Assembly (NCBI GenBank): GCA_030684355.1
Contig: JAUXTN010000028.1
Location: 1 to 35,951 of the forward strand
Source of the DNA: Pseudomonadota bacterium
GTDB lineage: Bacteria > Myxococcota_A > UBA796 > SXON01
Reading direction: 5' to 3'
DNA length: 35,951 nucleotides
Positions 1 through 7,710 of this stretch are shown piece after piece. Under the pieces are notes generated by a model. The model did not search any database, was not told the DNA's origin, and was given only the letters and a program-made list of their open reading frames with translations. How positions within the stretch are numbered: position 1 is the first letter of the stretch; each line of letters opens with the position of its first letter. The position numbers were made by a program, and so were the translations under genes.

Positions 1-1
1 G

Positions 2-523
2 GCCGCGCCGCTCGCCGCGCCCGCGAAGCCGCCCGCCGCCGCAGCCGCGAAGGCCGCGCCGCCCGCCGCCTCCACCCCCGCGGCGAAGCCCGTCGTCAAG
101 CCGGTGCGCACGCCCCCGCCCGCGTCCCCCCTCCCGCCCGAGAAGACGGCGGACGGCTACCGCGCCGTCGCCCTCTCGACGCAGGTCACCGACCTGAAGG
201 CCGGCACGTTCCCGCTCGATCCGACCACCATCGTCGCGGTGTTCCGCCACGAGGGGAAGCTCTGGGTCATCGACAACGCCTGCGCCCACGAGGACGGGCC
301 GGTCGGCGAGGGTGCCGTCACCGGCAAGTGCGTCAAGTGCCCCTACCACGACTGGGAATACGACTACACGACGGGTGCCTGCCGGACGGATCCGGAGCGC
401 TCGCTCGCCACCTTCGCGGTGCGCGAGGGCGACGGCCTCATCTGGGTGGGGCCCCGCCTCACCGAGGGCACGAAGGCGCGCGGCGGTGACCACAACGACG
501 GCCTGGAGACCATCACGCGATGA
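2..523 (+). CDS. Rieske [2Fe-2S] domain protein, N-terminus cut by window edge
   Basis: The reading frame is already open at the left edge, so the true start lies outside. A GTG at 104 is an internal alternative that would give 139 residues. The part before the domain (about 2-160) is an Ala/Pro/Lys-rich linker, suggesting a tethered domain or a fusion to something upstream. Counted from the GTG, C60-x-H62 and C79-x2-H82, separated by 16 residues, form the classic Rieske cluster ligands (CAH and CPYH). The fold is the small ferredoxin-like type, as in NirD or dioxygenase ferredoxins, which passes electrons to an oxygenase or reductase. The partner is not visible here. The stop overlaps the next start by ATGA, so the two genes are translationally coupled. 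Domain call is firm; role unknown. Confidence 0.85.
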   Translation, partial: AAPLAAPAKPPAAAAAKAAPPAASTPAAKPVVKPVRTPPPASPLPPEKTADGYRAVALSTQVTDLKAGTFPLDPTTIVAVFRHEGKLWVIDNACAHEDGPVGEGAVTGKCVKCPYHDWEYDYTTGACRTDPERSLATFAVREGDGLIWVGPRLTEGTKARGGDHNDGLETITR

Positions 524-870
524 GCAAGACCATCGAGGGCGCGCTGCGCCAGGGTGCCACGTTCGACGAGCTGCTCACGAGCCTCGCCGGCCTCTCGGAG
601 AGCGGCAAGAAGCTGAGCGTGCAGATCGAGGCACGCTGCGTGCCCTACATGAAGCACACGGTCGTGGGCTGGGTCGACGGCCCCCCCTCGTCCACCGTCA
701 CGTTCGTGCTCTCCGGCGCGGACCCGAGGGGCGAAGCGTGGCGCCGCTTCACCCTGTCCCGCAAGGATGACGGGCACTACGAGCTCGCCTGCTTCCCGAC
801 GCCCTTCCACAACTCGAAGGACCCCCTCTCCCCCGGCATCCCGCCGAGCTCGAGCCGTCGGGCGTCGTAG
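520..870 (+). CDS. Small hypothetical protein coupled to the Rieske gene
   Basis: A protein of 116 residues whose ATG overlaps the stop of the Rieske gene (ATGA at 520-523), so it is probably made at a fixed ratio to it. No signal peptide or membrane segment is visible. The N-terminal third looks helical (residues 5-30). The middle (30-95) has alternating hydrophobic residues suggestive of a small beta-sheet, and the last 15 residues are Ser/Pro/Arg-rich and probably disordered. I do not recognise the family. Its convergent neighbour ends only 4 bases away at 874. Confidence 0.7.
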   Translation: MSKTIEGALRQGATFDELLTSLAGLSESGKKLSVQIEARCVPYMKHTVVGWVDGPPSSTVTFVLSGADPRGEAWRRFTLSRKDDGHYELACFPTPFHNSKDPLSPGIPPSSSRRAS

Positions 871-873
871 CGC

Positions 874-2721
874 TCACCGCCCCGGCCGCACGTCCCGCTC
901 GATCCACAGCGGCGCGCTCACCGCCCACGCGGGGGCGGGCGTCCCGGGCGTCGCGTGGTCCCCGAGCGCGATGGCGACCACCCACGTCGCGTCCGCCGGC
1001 ACCGTCCACTTCCACCGGCCCCCGCCCTCCACGTCGTGGGAGGCCGTGCTGGTCGACGTGACGATCTGCACGCGCTGCATCCCCATCCAGCCGGGGGCGT
1101 CGAGGGTCACGTCGATCCCCCATGCGCCGTTCACGCGGCCCCGGGAGGTCACGGCGAGCCGCGGCCCCGTGCCGGCGGTCGTCCGTCCGTCCACGATGCC
1201 GGCCTCGTAGGCGGGCACGTTCCGGTCGGCGTCCACCCCGATCCAGGTGCGCGGGCCGAGCGGCGCGATGTCCACCCAGTCGTCGAGGAGCGCGAGGTAG
1301 AGCGGGATGTCCTCGGTGCCGTCGAGCCAGATGGCGTCAGGGCGGGGGTCCCAGGCGTACGGCGCGGCCTCCGTACGCGCGCGGTCCACCCACAACGGGT
1401 CGACGACCGTGAGCCGGGCGCTCGACTCCCCGCCCTCGCTCGCCGCGAGGAGGTCGAGGGCGCTCAGGCCATCCGCGGGCACCGCGCCGTGGCCCGGCTC
1501 CCGGCTGTTCGGGCTCCACGGCCAGGACCACACCACCCCGGCCGCGCGCGAGCCGGCGACCCCGAGGATCGCGTCGTGCTCGTCCACCGAGACGGTCGGC
1601 ACCTCGGCCTCCGCGAGGAAGACGGCGAAGTCGACGCCCTCCGCGGCGAGCTCGACGGCGGCCGCCTCCGGCGTGACCCCCGAGGAGGGGTCGGGCGCGA
1701 CGACCACCGAGGGCGCGGCGAGCACGACGTCGTCGGGGCTCCACTCGCGGAACAGCGTGACGCCGGCCTCCGTGTCGACCCCCGGCCACGCCAGCACCGC
1801 GGCGGTGTAGGTCGGCCCCGCCCACACCCACAGGTTCTTCGGCTCGGGCCCCAGCGGCACCCGCCCGCCGCCGCGTGGCACCGGCCACGAGCGCCGCCCG
1901 TCCGTGACGGTGGAGACGAGGTCGGTGCCCGCCTCGTCCGCGACGCGCAGCTGGAGCCACCCGCACCCGATCGGCGTGGCGCCGTCGTACGCGCAGCCCT
2001 CCCGCTCCCCGACGAGGAACGCTCCCCTGGGCATCCGCCCCGTCGCCGCGCCGTCGAGGACCGGCACCCGCGCCACCGCCGCGCCGCCGCTCTCCAGCAC
2101 CACGAAGTCGGCGTCGAGGAGCGCGCCGGCCATGTCGGAGCCGTCGGGCCAGAGCCCCTCCCGCGACAGCGCCGCGCGCGTCACCCCGGTCACCTCCGCG
2201 ACCCCGCCGAGGTCGACCGGCGCGCCGTCCACCCCCACGAACCCCTCGTCGTCCAGGATCGTGGCGCCCGTGCGCGTGGCGGTGGGCTTCCCCTGGAACA
2301 CGCCGGCGCCCGCGGCGTCGATGTAGAGCACGTCGTCGTCCGTACCGAGGCGGTAGGTCACGCCGGGGAGGACGAGGCGGGCCTCGTCCGGATCGTTCTG
2401 GGCCTCGATGGCGCTGCGATCGCCGTCGGGCAGGTACTCGAGCAGCAGGTCGATCCCACCGGGCGCCGCGGCGTCCACGAGCGTGCCGCCTTCCTCACCG
2501 ATGCGGGTCAGCGACGCGTAGGTCCCGCGCACGACGTAGCGTGCGTGCGCGTTCTCCAGGAGCCAGTCCCCGGTGCGGCCCTCGCCGCCGTCCACCAGCT
2601 CGTCCCCGCACGGGATCTGCCGGGCCCGCACCTCCCCGTCGGCCAGCGTGCGCGGATCGCACGCGGCGGGATCGACGCCGCCCGTCACCGGGGCGGCGCA
2701 CGCCGCGAGGAGGAGGAGCAA
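874..2721 (-). CDS. Lipoprotein resembling a CehA/McbA-type PHP hydrolase with degenerate metal site
   Basis: A protein of 615 residues starting at TTG (2719-2721). The N-terminus, M-L-L-L-L-A-A-C, is a lipobox with almost no signal sequence before it. Only 9 bases separate it from the stop of the upstream lipoprotein gene, and the frame is the same. Residues about 30-330 are beta-rich. From about 330 on, the layout follows CehA/McbA metallohydrolases of the PHP superfamily: a D-P-R-P-D-A segment near 460, a position near 491-500 where family members carry a G-N-S-D-S-H-like metal motif but this protein reads G-V-D-A-D-R, a G-R-T-T-A-G-T-G-P element, and a final beta domain ending in a P-L-W-I-E-type strand. 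The missing histidines suggest a non-catalytic or altered relative. This assignment is from memory of the family pattern and is moderate; a surface lipoprotein is the safer statement. Confidence 0.7.
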   Translation of the reverse strand: MLLLLAACAAPVTGGVDPAACDPRTLADGEVRARQIPCGDELVDGGEGRTGDWLLENAHARYVVRGTYASLTRIGEEGGTLVDAAAPGGIDLLLEYLPDGDRSAIEAQNDPDEARLVLPGVTYRLGTDDDVLYIDAAGAGVFQGKPTATRTGATILDDEGFVGVDGAPVDLGGVAEVTGVTRAALSREGLWPDGSDMAGALLDADFVVLESGGAAVARVPVLDGAATGRMPRGAFLVGEREGCAYDGATPIGCGWLQLRVADEAGTDLVSTVTDGRRSWPVPRGGGRVPLGPEPKNLWVWAGPTYTAAVLAWPGVDTEAGVTLFREWSPDDVVLAAPSVVVAPDPSSGVTPEAAAVELAAEGVDFAVFLAEAEVPTVSVDEHDAILGVAGSRAAGVVWSWPWSPNSREPGHGAVPADGLSALDLLAASEGGESSARLTVVDPLWVDRARTEAAPYAWDPRPDAIWLDGTEDIPLYLALLDDWVDIAPLGPRTWIGVDADRNVPAYEAGIVDGRTTAGTGPRLAVTSRGRVNGAWGIDVTLDAPGWMGMQRVQIVTSTSTASHDVEGGGRWKWTVPADATWVVAIALGDHATPGTPAPAWAVSAPLWIERDVRPGR

Positions 2722-2730
2722 GCGGGATCC

Positions 2731-3498
2731 CTACTGGGCGCCCTTCGCGAGGCTGCCGTTGAAGCGGAGCGAGGTCGGGACGAGCCGGACCTGCTTCGAC
2801 CAGCCCTCGGGGACCTCCCCGGTGCTGTACGCCCACACGCGCTTGTCGCCCGGCTTCAGCGGCTTGGTGTACTCCTCGGGGAGCGACATGCCGCCGGGGC
2901 CGGTCGTGCCGGCGAGGGGGTAGCTCTTCGCGGCGAGCTTGGCGCCCGTCGCGTCGAGGAGCTGGATCTCCATCGTCAGGAAGTCGAGGGTCTTGTCACC
3001 CGTGTTGGTGACCTCCGCGGAGAACCCCCAGCCGTCCTTCGGGCCCCGGGGATCCTCGGCGAGGTTGACCTCCTCGACCTTCACCTCGCCGATGGCGAGG
3101 CTGTCCTTGTACCCGGCGACCTCGACGCGGGCCTGGGCCTTCTTCCGCATCGTGGCGTCGGCCGTGGGGTTCTCGGCGAGGAACTTCTTCCAGGCGTCGG
3201 GAGTGTCCTCGGTCTCGGCGGCGCCGAAGTGGGCCATCGCGCGACCGGCGTTGATCTTGGCGAGCTGGCGCGACTTGGGGAAGCGCTTGATGACAACGTC
3301 GTAGTCTTCGAGCTTGCTGCTCTTCAGGGCGCGGTCGACGAGCATCTGCTCGAGTCGGGTCTCCGCGGTGATCCGGTCGGAGCCGGAGGGCTCGGTGGCC
3401 AGGAAGGCCTCCCAACCCTCGACGGAGTCCACCTTCTGGGCGTCCCCGAGGGGGTCGGCGCACGCGGCCAGGAACAGGAACAGGACGAGGGTACGCAT
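2731..3498 (-). CDS. Lipoprotein with short helical repeats and a C-terminal beta domain
   Basis: A protein of 255 residues with ATG at 3498, preceded by a GGAGAG ribosome site. The signal peptide ends in L-A-A-C (Cys13), predicting a lipid anchor. Residues about 25-125 hold three imperfect helical repeats built around (W/Y)-x-x-(F/V)-(L/I)-x3-P: WEAFL, YDVVI and WKKFL. This is reminiscent of TPR-type scaffolds. Residues about 135-240 form a beta-rich domain of the FxLYD/immunoglobulin-like sort found in secreted proteins. Function unknown; a periplasmic or surface interaction role is inferred. It is probably the first gene of a two-gene unit with the lipoprotein that starts 9 bases downstream. 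Confidence 0.8.
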   Translation of the reverse strand: MRTLVLFLFLAACADPLGDAQKVDSVEGWEAFLATEPSGSDRITAETRLEQMLVDRALKSSKLEDYDVVIKRFPKSRQLAKINAGRAMAHFGAAETEDTPDAWKKFLAENPTADATMRKKAQARVEVAGYKDSLAIGEVKVEEVNLAEDPRGPKDGWGFSAEVTNTGDKTLDFLTMEIQLLDATGAKLAAKSYPLAGTTGPGGMSLPEEYTKPLKPGDKRVWAYSTGEVPEGWSKQVRLVPTSLRFNGSLAKGAQ

Positions 3499-3599
3499 GG
3501 TGGGCTCTCCGAGGACCCGATCCTACCACGTTCCTTGACAGGAAATTCGTATTTGCTCCGCAACTCCGGACGAGCTCGAGCCCCGACGAAGGCGGCGAT

Positions 3600-4223
3600 T
3601 CAGCCCCCCTCGGACTGCTTCTTCACCCACGTGACGGCGTTCGTGAGGCCCTGCTTGGCGATCATGTCCTGCGCAAATCCGGGGATCCACCCCTTGAACC
3701 GGATGTCCACCGAGTACTCGAGGCGCGAGCGCGGCGGATCCGTCGTGAGCGGGGTGATGCGCCAGTAGCCGACCGACTCGTCCAGATCCGAGAGCCGGCC
3801 GTAGTCGAGCGTCCACGTGAGCCAGCCTGCCGTCGGGTTGTAGGTGTGCTTGATGAAGTACTCGACGCTCATGCCCATGGGGTCGAGCACGAAGCGGGTG
3901 TAGATGCTCGCGCCATCCTTCCGGTACACCTCGCACGCGGCGACGTTGTCGACCCACGTGGGGTACATCGCGTAGTTCACGATACGGTTCCAGATGGTCG
4001 TCGGGGTGGCGTTGATGTCCATGAACACGACGCCATGCCCGCCGTTTCCCGTCTTCACCTGCTTCAACACCATTTCTCCGGACGTGAGCTTGGCCGCCTC
4101 TTCCGCCGCGAGGGGGACCGCGGGCGGGGCGCCCTTGTAGGCGGCCACGACACCCTGGTGCTCGTGGGGGACAGCGGGATCGGCGGCGAAGGCGGCGAGG
4201 GTGAGGACGAGCGCGGCGAGCAT
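3600..4223 (-). CDS. Exported SRPBCC/START-like (polyketide cyclase/COQ10-type) protein
   Basis: A protein of 207 residues with ATG at 4223 and GGAGG six bases upstream. The first 14 residues are a hydrophobic export signal (cleavage likely after A-F-A-A). Residues about 55-200 fit the SRPBCC helix-grip fold: a strand with V-V-F-M-D-I-N, helix T-T-I-W-N-R-I-V-N-Y, the Y-P-T-W-V-D segment typical of START/COQ10-like proteins, a long curved sheet, and a C-terminal helix covering a hydrophobic pocket. Such proteins bind lipids or other hydrophobic ligands; the ligand here cannot be told. Placement in the periplasm is less usual for the fold. It is divergent from the thioredoxin-fold lipoprotein gene across a 125-base gap. 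Confidence 0.8.
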   Translation of the reverse strand: MLAALVLTLAAFAADPAVPHEHQGVVAAYKGAPPAVPLAAEEAAKLTSGEMVLKQVKTGNGGHGVVFMDINATPTTIWNRIVNYAMYPTWVDNVAACEVYRKDGASIYTRFVLDPMGMSVEYFIKHTYNPTAGWLTWTLDYGRLSDLDESVGYWRITPLTTDPPRSRLEYSVDIRFKGWIPGFAQDMIAKQGLTNAVTWVKKQSEGG

Positions 4224-4295
4224 GGGGGCCTCCGAGGGGGTGGATGCATGCCTGAAACCCGCAAGGGGCGGCCTGTGTCCAGATGGTCAAAGCTC

Positions 4296-4324
4296 TTTCG
4301 GATCGGGAGTGGCCGATGTATCTT
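4296..4324 (+). promoter_or_regulatory. Possible promoter of the thioredoxin-fold lipoprotein gene
   Basis: TTTCGG (4296-4301) and TATCTT (4319-4324) are 17 bases apart and lie 24 bases before the ATG at 4349. The match to the sigma-70 consensus is partial, so this is tentative. Confidence 0.25.
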
Positions 4325-4348
4325 CCCGGTCTCTTCGCGAGGTCGGTC

Positions 4349-5164
4349 ATGCGCTTGCTTCTTCCCCTGGTGCTCTTGTTGGGTTGCCCCGCCCCCGGTG
4401 ACGACGGGGAGGTCAAGGAAGACCCCAACGCCGACTCCGACGGCGACGGCCTGACGAACACCGAAGAGGCCGAGCTCGGCACCGACCCCGACGCCGCGGA
4501 CTCCGACGGCGACGGTTTCGACGACAAGGCGGAGGTCGACGTCGGCCTCAACCCGAACTTCGAGTGGTCGCACCCCTACGAGTTCGGCGACTACCTCGTC
4601 GGCGCGTGCCCGAACCTCCCGGACACCGAGAACGCCGGCCCCACGGGCATCGGCTCCTACAACGACGGCAGCCAGACCTACGAGTGGGAGGCCTACCAGG
4701 TCGGCGACACCGTGAACCCCTGGTCCGGCTACGACTCCTTCGAGCAGGAAGCCGGCTTCTACACCTTCTGCGGCAACTACGTCCTCGTGACCGTGTCCGC
4801 CGGCTGGTGCGGCCCCTGCCAGGACCTCGCCGCCGAGCTCGCCCAGGTGCAGACCGCCGTGCGTCGCGACTACCCGAACTTCGTCGCGTTCGAGCTCCTC
4901 TACCAGAACGTGCGCGGCACCACGCCGAACACCGACACCCTCGTCGACTGGAAGACCACCTACGGGCTCGACGGCGTTCCCGTCGTCGGCCCCGAGGACG
5001 CCGCGGAGACCGAGCTGACCTACATGGAGGTCGACGGCTACATCCCGACGTCCTTCATCCTGTCGCCGGACATGCGCGTCATCTCGATGGACGAGTACAT
5101 CACGGAAGCTCGCGACCTCAAGGAGCTCATCGCCGCGGACATGGAAGCGAACCCGACCGAGTGA
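4349..5164 (+). CDS. Lipoprotein with thrombospondin type 3 calcium repeats and a thioredoxin (CGPC) domain
   Basis: I choose ATG 4349 because it gives a proper lipoprotein signal (M-R-L-L-L-P...L-L-G-C, Cys13); an upstream ATG at 4283 would bury it. Residues about 25-65 carry two D-S-D-G-D-G calcium loops (thrombospondin type 3 / EF-hand-like), with T-N-T-E-E and D-D-K-A-E between the loops. The C-terminal half has a thioredoxin-like fold with the active site W-C-G-P-C (Cys154 and Cys157) and a cis-proline candidate in Y-I-P-T-S. A TlpA-like disulfide exchange role at the cell surface or periplasm is inferred. The calcium repeats probably act as a rigid stalk. A terminator-like hairpin follows at 5181-5220. 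Confidence 0.85.
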   Translation: MRLLLPLVLLLGCPAPGDDGEVKEDPNADSDGDGLTNTEEAELGTDPDAADSDGDGFDDKAEVDVGLNPNFEWSHPYEFGDYLVGACPNLPDTENAGPTGIGSYNDGSQTYEWEAYQVGDTVNPWSGYDSFEQEAGFYTFCGNYVLVTVSAGWCGPCQDLAAELAQVQTAVRRDYPNFVAFELLYQNVRGTTPNTDTLVDWKTTYGLDGVPVVGPEDAAETELTYMEVDGYIPTSFILSPDMRVISMDEYITEARDLKELIAADMEANPTE

Positions 5165-5180
5165 TCGGCCGCGGTTAGCC

Positions 5181-5220
5181 GACGGGGCGGGTCCGCGAGG
5201 ATCCGCCCTTCGTCGTTTTC
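5181..5220 (+). terminator. Intrinsic terminator-like hairpin
   Basis: GGCGGGTCC (5186-5194), loop GCGA, and GGATCCGCC (5199-5207) pair with one G-U. An outer GACG/CGTC pair lies at 5181-5184 and 5212-5215, followed by GTTTTC. It lies 16 bases after the lipoprotein stop and between convergent genes. Confidence 0.6.
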
Positions 5221-5299
5221 GGACCGGCGGTGGGCGCGGGTGAACGACGCGGGCCGCGGTCTCCCGCGCGGGAGGCGGGGCCGGCCCGCCGCTCGCACT

Positions 5300-6700
5300 T
5301 CAGCCCCCTGCGCCGCTTCCGCCCGGCCGGGTCATCGCCGCGGGGTCGAGGCGCGCGTCGAGCTCGGCGTCGGGGAGCGCGCCACGCGCCACCTCCCGCA
5401 CCGTCCGGTTGGTCCGCGCGGCCTCCTTGGCGATGTCGGCGGCGCGGTCGTAGCCGAGCGTGGGCGCCAGGGCCGTCGCGAGCGCGAGGTTGCGCTCCAA
5501 GGTGGCGGCGCAGCGCTCGCGGTCCGCCTCGATGCCGTCGATGCAGCGCGCCGCGAAGGTCCGCGACCCGTTCGCGAGCAGCGCCACCGAGCGCAGGACG
5601 TTGTCCGCCAGGAGCGGGAGCGCGGTGTTGAGCTCCAGCGCGCCGCCCTGGGCGCCCAGCGCCACCACGGTGTCGTTGCCGATCACCTGCCACCCCACCA
5701 TGACGAGCATCTCGCACATCACGGGGTTCACCTTGCCGGGCATGATCGAGCTGCCCGGCTGGGTCGCGGGGAGCTTCAGCTCGGCGAGGCCCGCGCGGGG
5801 CCCGCTCGCGAGCAGGCGCACGTCGTTCGCGATCTTGATGAGCGAGACGGCCACGGCGCGCAGGAGCCCGCTCGCCTCTACGACGGCGTCGGCTGCGCCC
5901 TGGGCCTCGAAGTGGTCCGCGGCCTCCACGAAGGGGAGCCCGGTGTCGACGGCGATGCGCGCGATCGCGAGGCGGGGGAACGTGTCGGGGCGGTTCAGCC
6001 CGGTGCCGACGGCCGTGCCGCCGAGGGCGAGCTCCAGGAGCGCGGTGCGCGCGCGGGTCGCCCGGCCGATGCCGAGCTCCACCTGCCGCGCCCACCCGGC
6101 GAATTCCTGGCCGAGGCGCACGGGGGTGGCGTCCATCAGGTGGGTGCGGCCGGTCTTCACGATGTCGTCGAACGCCGCGGCCTTCGTCGCGAGCGAGCCG
6201 CGCAGGTAGCGGAGCGCCGGCAGGAGGTCCTCTTCGACGGCGACCGCCGCGGCGACGTGCAGCGCCGTGGGAATGACGTCGTTCGAGGACTGGCTCATGT
6301 TGACGTGATCGTTGGGGTGCACGGGCGTCTTCGTGCCGATCGTGCCGCCCATGAGCTCGATCGCGCGGTTCGCGATCACCTCGTTGGCGTTCATGTTCGT
6401 CGAGGTGCCCGAGCCGGTCTGGAACACGTCCACGGGGAACTGGGCGTCCCACTCGCCGTCGGCCACCTCCTGCGCGGCGGCGCCGACCCACTCCGCGACG
6501 TCCACGGGGAGGAGCCCGAGCTCCTCGTTCGTGAACGCGCACGCGCGCTTCACGATGCCGAGCGCCTGGATGAAGCGCCGGGGGAGCCGCTGCCCGGAGA
6601 TGGGGAAGTTCTCGATCGCGCGCTGCGTCTGCGCGCCCCAATAGGCGTCCGCGGGGACCCGCACGTCGCCGAGCGAGTCCTTCTCGATGCGATGGCGCAC
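5300..6700 (-). CDS. fumC: Fumarate hydratase class II
   Basis: FumC interconverts fumarate and L-malate in the TCA cycle as a cytosolic homotetramer without an iron-sulfur cluster. The start is GTG at 6698-6700, with GGAGG five bases upstream, giving 466 residues, which matches the usual length of about 465. The frame stays open further upstream but without family similarity. Visible family landmarks are S-G-T-S-T-N-M-N-A-N-E near residue 95, N-D-H-V-N-M-S-Q-S-S-N-D near 135, T-G-R-T-H-L-M-D-A-T-P near 183-193 (catalytic His region), and the superfamily signature G-S-S-I-M-P-G-K-V-N-P at about 316-326. It is divergent from queE across a short gap that holds the 10-base palindrome GCCGGCCGGC (6741-6750). 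Complete and ordinary. Confidence 0.98.
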   Translation of the reverse strand: MRHRIEKDSLGDVRVPADAYWGAQTQRAIENFPISGQRLPRRFIQALGIVKRACAFTNEELGLLPVDVAEWVGAAAQEVADGEWDAQFPVDVFQTGSGTSTNMNANEVIANRAIELMGGTIGTKTPVHPNDHVNMSQSSNDVIPTALHVAAAVAVEEDLLPALRYLRGSLATKAAAFDDIVKTGRTHLMDATPVRLGQEFAGWARQVELGIGRATRARTALLELALGGTAVGTGLNRPDTFPRLAIARIAVDTGLPFVEAADHFEAQGAADAVVEASGLLRAVAVSLIKIANDVRLLASGPRAGLAELKLPATQPGSSIMPGKVNPVMCEMLVMVGWQVIGNDTVVALGAQGGALELNTALPLLADNVLRSVALLANGSRTFAARCIDGIEADRERCAATLERNLALATALAPTLGYDRAADIAKEAARTNRTVREVARGALPDAELDARLDPAAMTRPGGSGAGG

Positions 6701-6772
6701 CCTACCTCCGTGAGCGTCCCGCCCCCTTATCGGCCTCGGGGCCGGCCGGCGGGTTAAGGACGCTCGCTCGCG

Positions 6773-7459
6773 GTGGAGGGCCCTCTGGAGTCCGTGGTGG
6801 CAAACGCAGCGCGGTTGGAGGCGCGGGTCATCGAGGTGTACACGTCCGTGCAGGGCGAGAGCACCTGGGTCGGCCTCCCGTGCGTGTTCGTGCGTTTCGC
6901 CGGCTGCAACCTGCGGTGCACCTGGTGCGACTCGGTGTTCACCTTCACCGGCGGCACCCGGCGCCCGATCGAGTCCGTCGTCGACGAGGTCGTCGCGACC
7001 GGCATCCCCTTGGTGGAGGTCACCGGCGGCGAGCCGCTCGTGCACAAGGCGGCCAACCCGCTCATGCAGGCGCTCGTCGACCGCGGGCTCACCGTGCTCC
7101 TGGAGACCAGCGGGAGCCGCGACATCGCCGCGGTGCCCGACGCCGTGCACATCATCCTCGATCTGAAGCCGCCCGACAGCGGCGAGGTCGCCGCGAACCT
7201 CTGGTCCAACCTCCCGCTCCTGCGCAAGAAGGACGAGGTGAAGTTCGTGATCGCCTCGCGCCGCGACTACGAGTGGTCGCGGGACGTGCTGCGGGAGCAT
7301 CGCCTCGACGAGAAGGTGGGCGCCGTCCTCTTCTCCCCCGCCTGGGCCCTCGTGGATCCCCGGGAGCTCGTCGCGTGGATCCTGGCGGATCGTCTGCCGG
7401 TCCGGTTCCAGGTGCAGATGCACAAGTACGTGTGGCCGCCGCACGAGCGAGGAGTGTGA
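6773..7459 (+). CDS. queE: 7-carboxy-7-deazaguanine synthase (radical SAM)
   Basis: QueE converts 6-carboxy-tetrahydropterin to 7-carboxy-7-deazaguanine in queuosine precursor synthesis, using a [4Fe-4S] cluster and S-adenosylmethionine. The cluster motif C-x3-C-x2-C is visible as C45-N-L-R-C49-T-W-C52. The upstream S-V-Q-G-E-S segment and the following T-G-G-E-P-L substrate/SAM loop are typical. The protein is 228 residues from GTG 6773. A GTG at 6797 has a better placed GGAG and may be the true start, removing 8 residues. No riboswitch was recognised upstream. The HMA gene begins one base after its stop, so the two are probably cotranscribed. Confidence 0.95.
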   Translation: MEGPLESVVANAARLEARVIEVYTSVQGESTWVGLPCVFVRFAGCNLRCTWCDSVFTFTGGTRRPIESVVDEVVATGIPLVEVTGGEPLVHKAANPLMQALVDRGLTVLLETSGSRDIAAVPDAVHIILDLKPPDSGEVAANLWSNLPLLRKKDEVKFVIASRRDYEWSRDVLREHRLDEKVGAVLFSPAWALVDPRELVAWILADRLPVRFQVQMHKYVWPPHERGV

Positions 7460-7460
7460 G

Positions 7461-7661
7461 ATGGAGACGTTCAAGCTTGGGATCGACGGGATGAGCTGCG
7501 GGGGTTGCGTGATCTCCGTCGAGAAGGCCCTCGGCCGCGTGCCGGGCGTCAAGCGGGTCGAGGTCTCGCTCGAGAAGAAGGAGGCCGTCGTCGAAGGAGA
7601 TGGCCTCGAACGGGAGCAGCTCGCGGAGGCCATCACCGATGCCGGGTACGACGTCCGGTAG
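7461..7661 (+). CDS. HMA-domain metal-binding protein (CopZ-like copper chaperone)
   Basis: A 66-residue stand-alone heavy-metal-associated domain, the usual size of copper chaperones. The metal motif G-M-S-C-G-G-C is near residues 10-16, followed by the beta-alpha-beta-beta-alpha-beta pattern and a terminal D-A-G-Y-D-V. Such proteins carry Cu(I) (sometimes Zn or Hg) and hand it to P-type ATPases, none of which is in the window. ATG 7461 follows the queE stop by one base, and GGAG lies within the queE end, so it is translated with queE. The queE link is positional only. Confidence 0.9.
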   Translation: METFKLGIDGMSCGGCVISVEKALGRVPGVKRVEVSLEKKEAVVEGDGLEREQLAEAITDAGYDVR

Positions 7662-7672
7662 TTGACGGGTTC

Positions 7673-7701
7673 TTTACACGGGGCGCATTCGTCGGTATCG
7701 T
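7673..7701 (+). promoter_or_regulatory. Likely sigma-70-type promoter of the FAD lipoprotein gene
   Basis: TTTACA (7673-7678), a 17-base spacer and TATCGT (7696-7701) form the best -35/-10 pair seen in the window. A start of transcription about 7 bases later would fall at or just before ATG 7711, so the message may be nearly leaderless. Confidence 0.45.
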
Positions 7702-7710
7702 TCCCGGCGA

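Noticed and set aside
3535..3540. Consensus TTGACA on the plus strand
   Set aside because: No -10 at a proper distance and no plus-strand gene follows; both flanking genes are on the minus strand.
955..3768. Plus-strand open frame of 937 codons across two lipoprotein genes
   Set aside because: It spans two minus-strand genes with lipoboxes and ribosome sites; composition is that of an antisense shadow.
6741..6750. Palindrome GCCGGCCGGC between fumC and queE as an operator
   Set aside because: Such palindromes are common by chance in DNA this GC-rich, and there is no second copy or regulator gene nearby.
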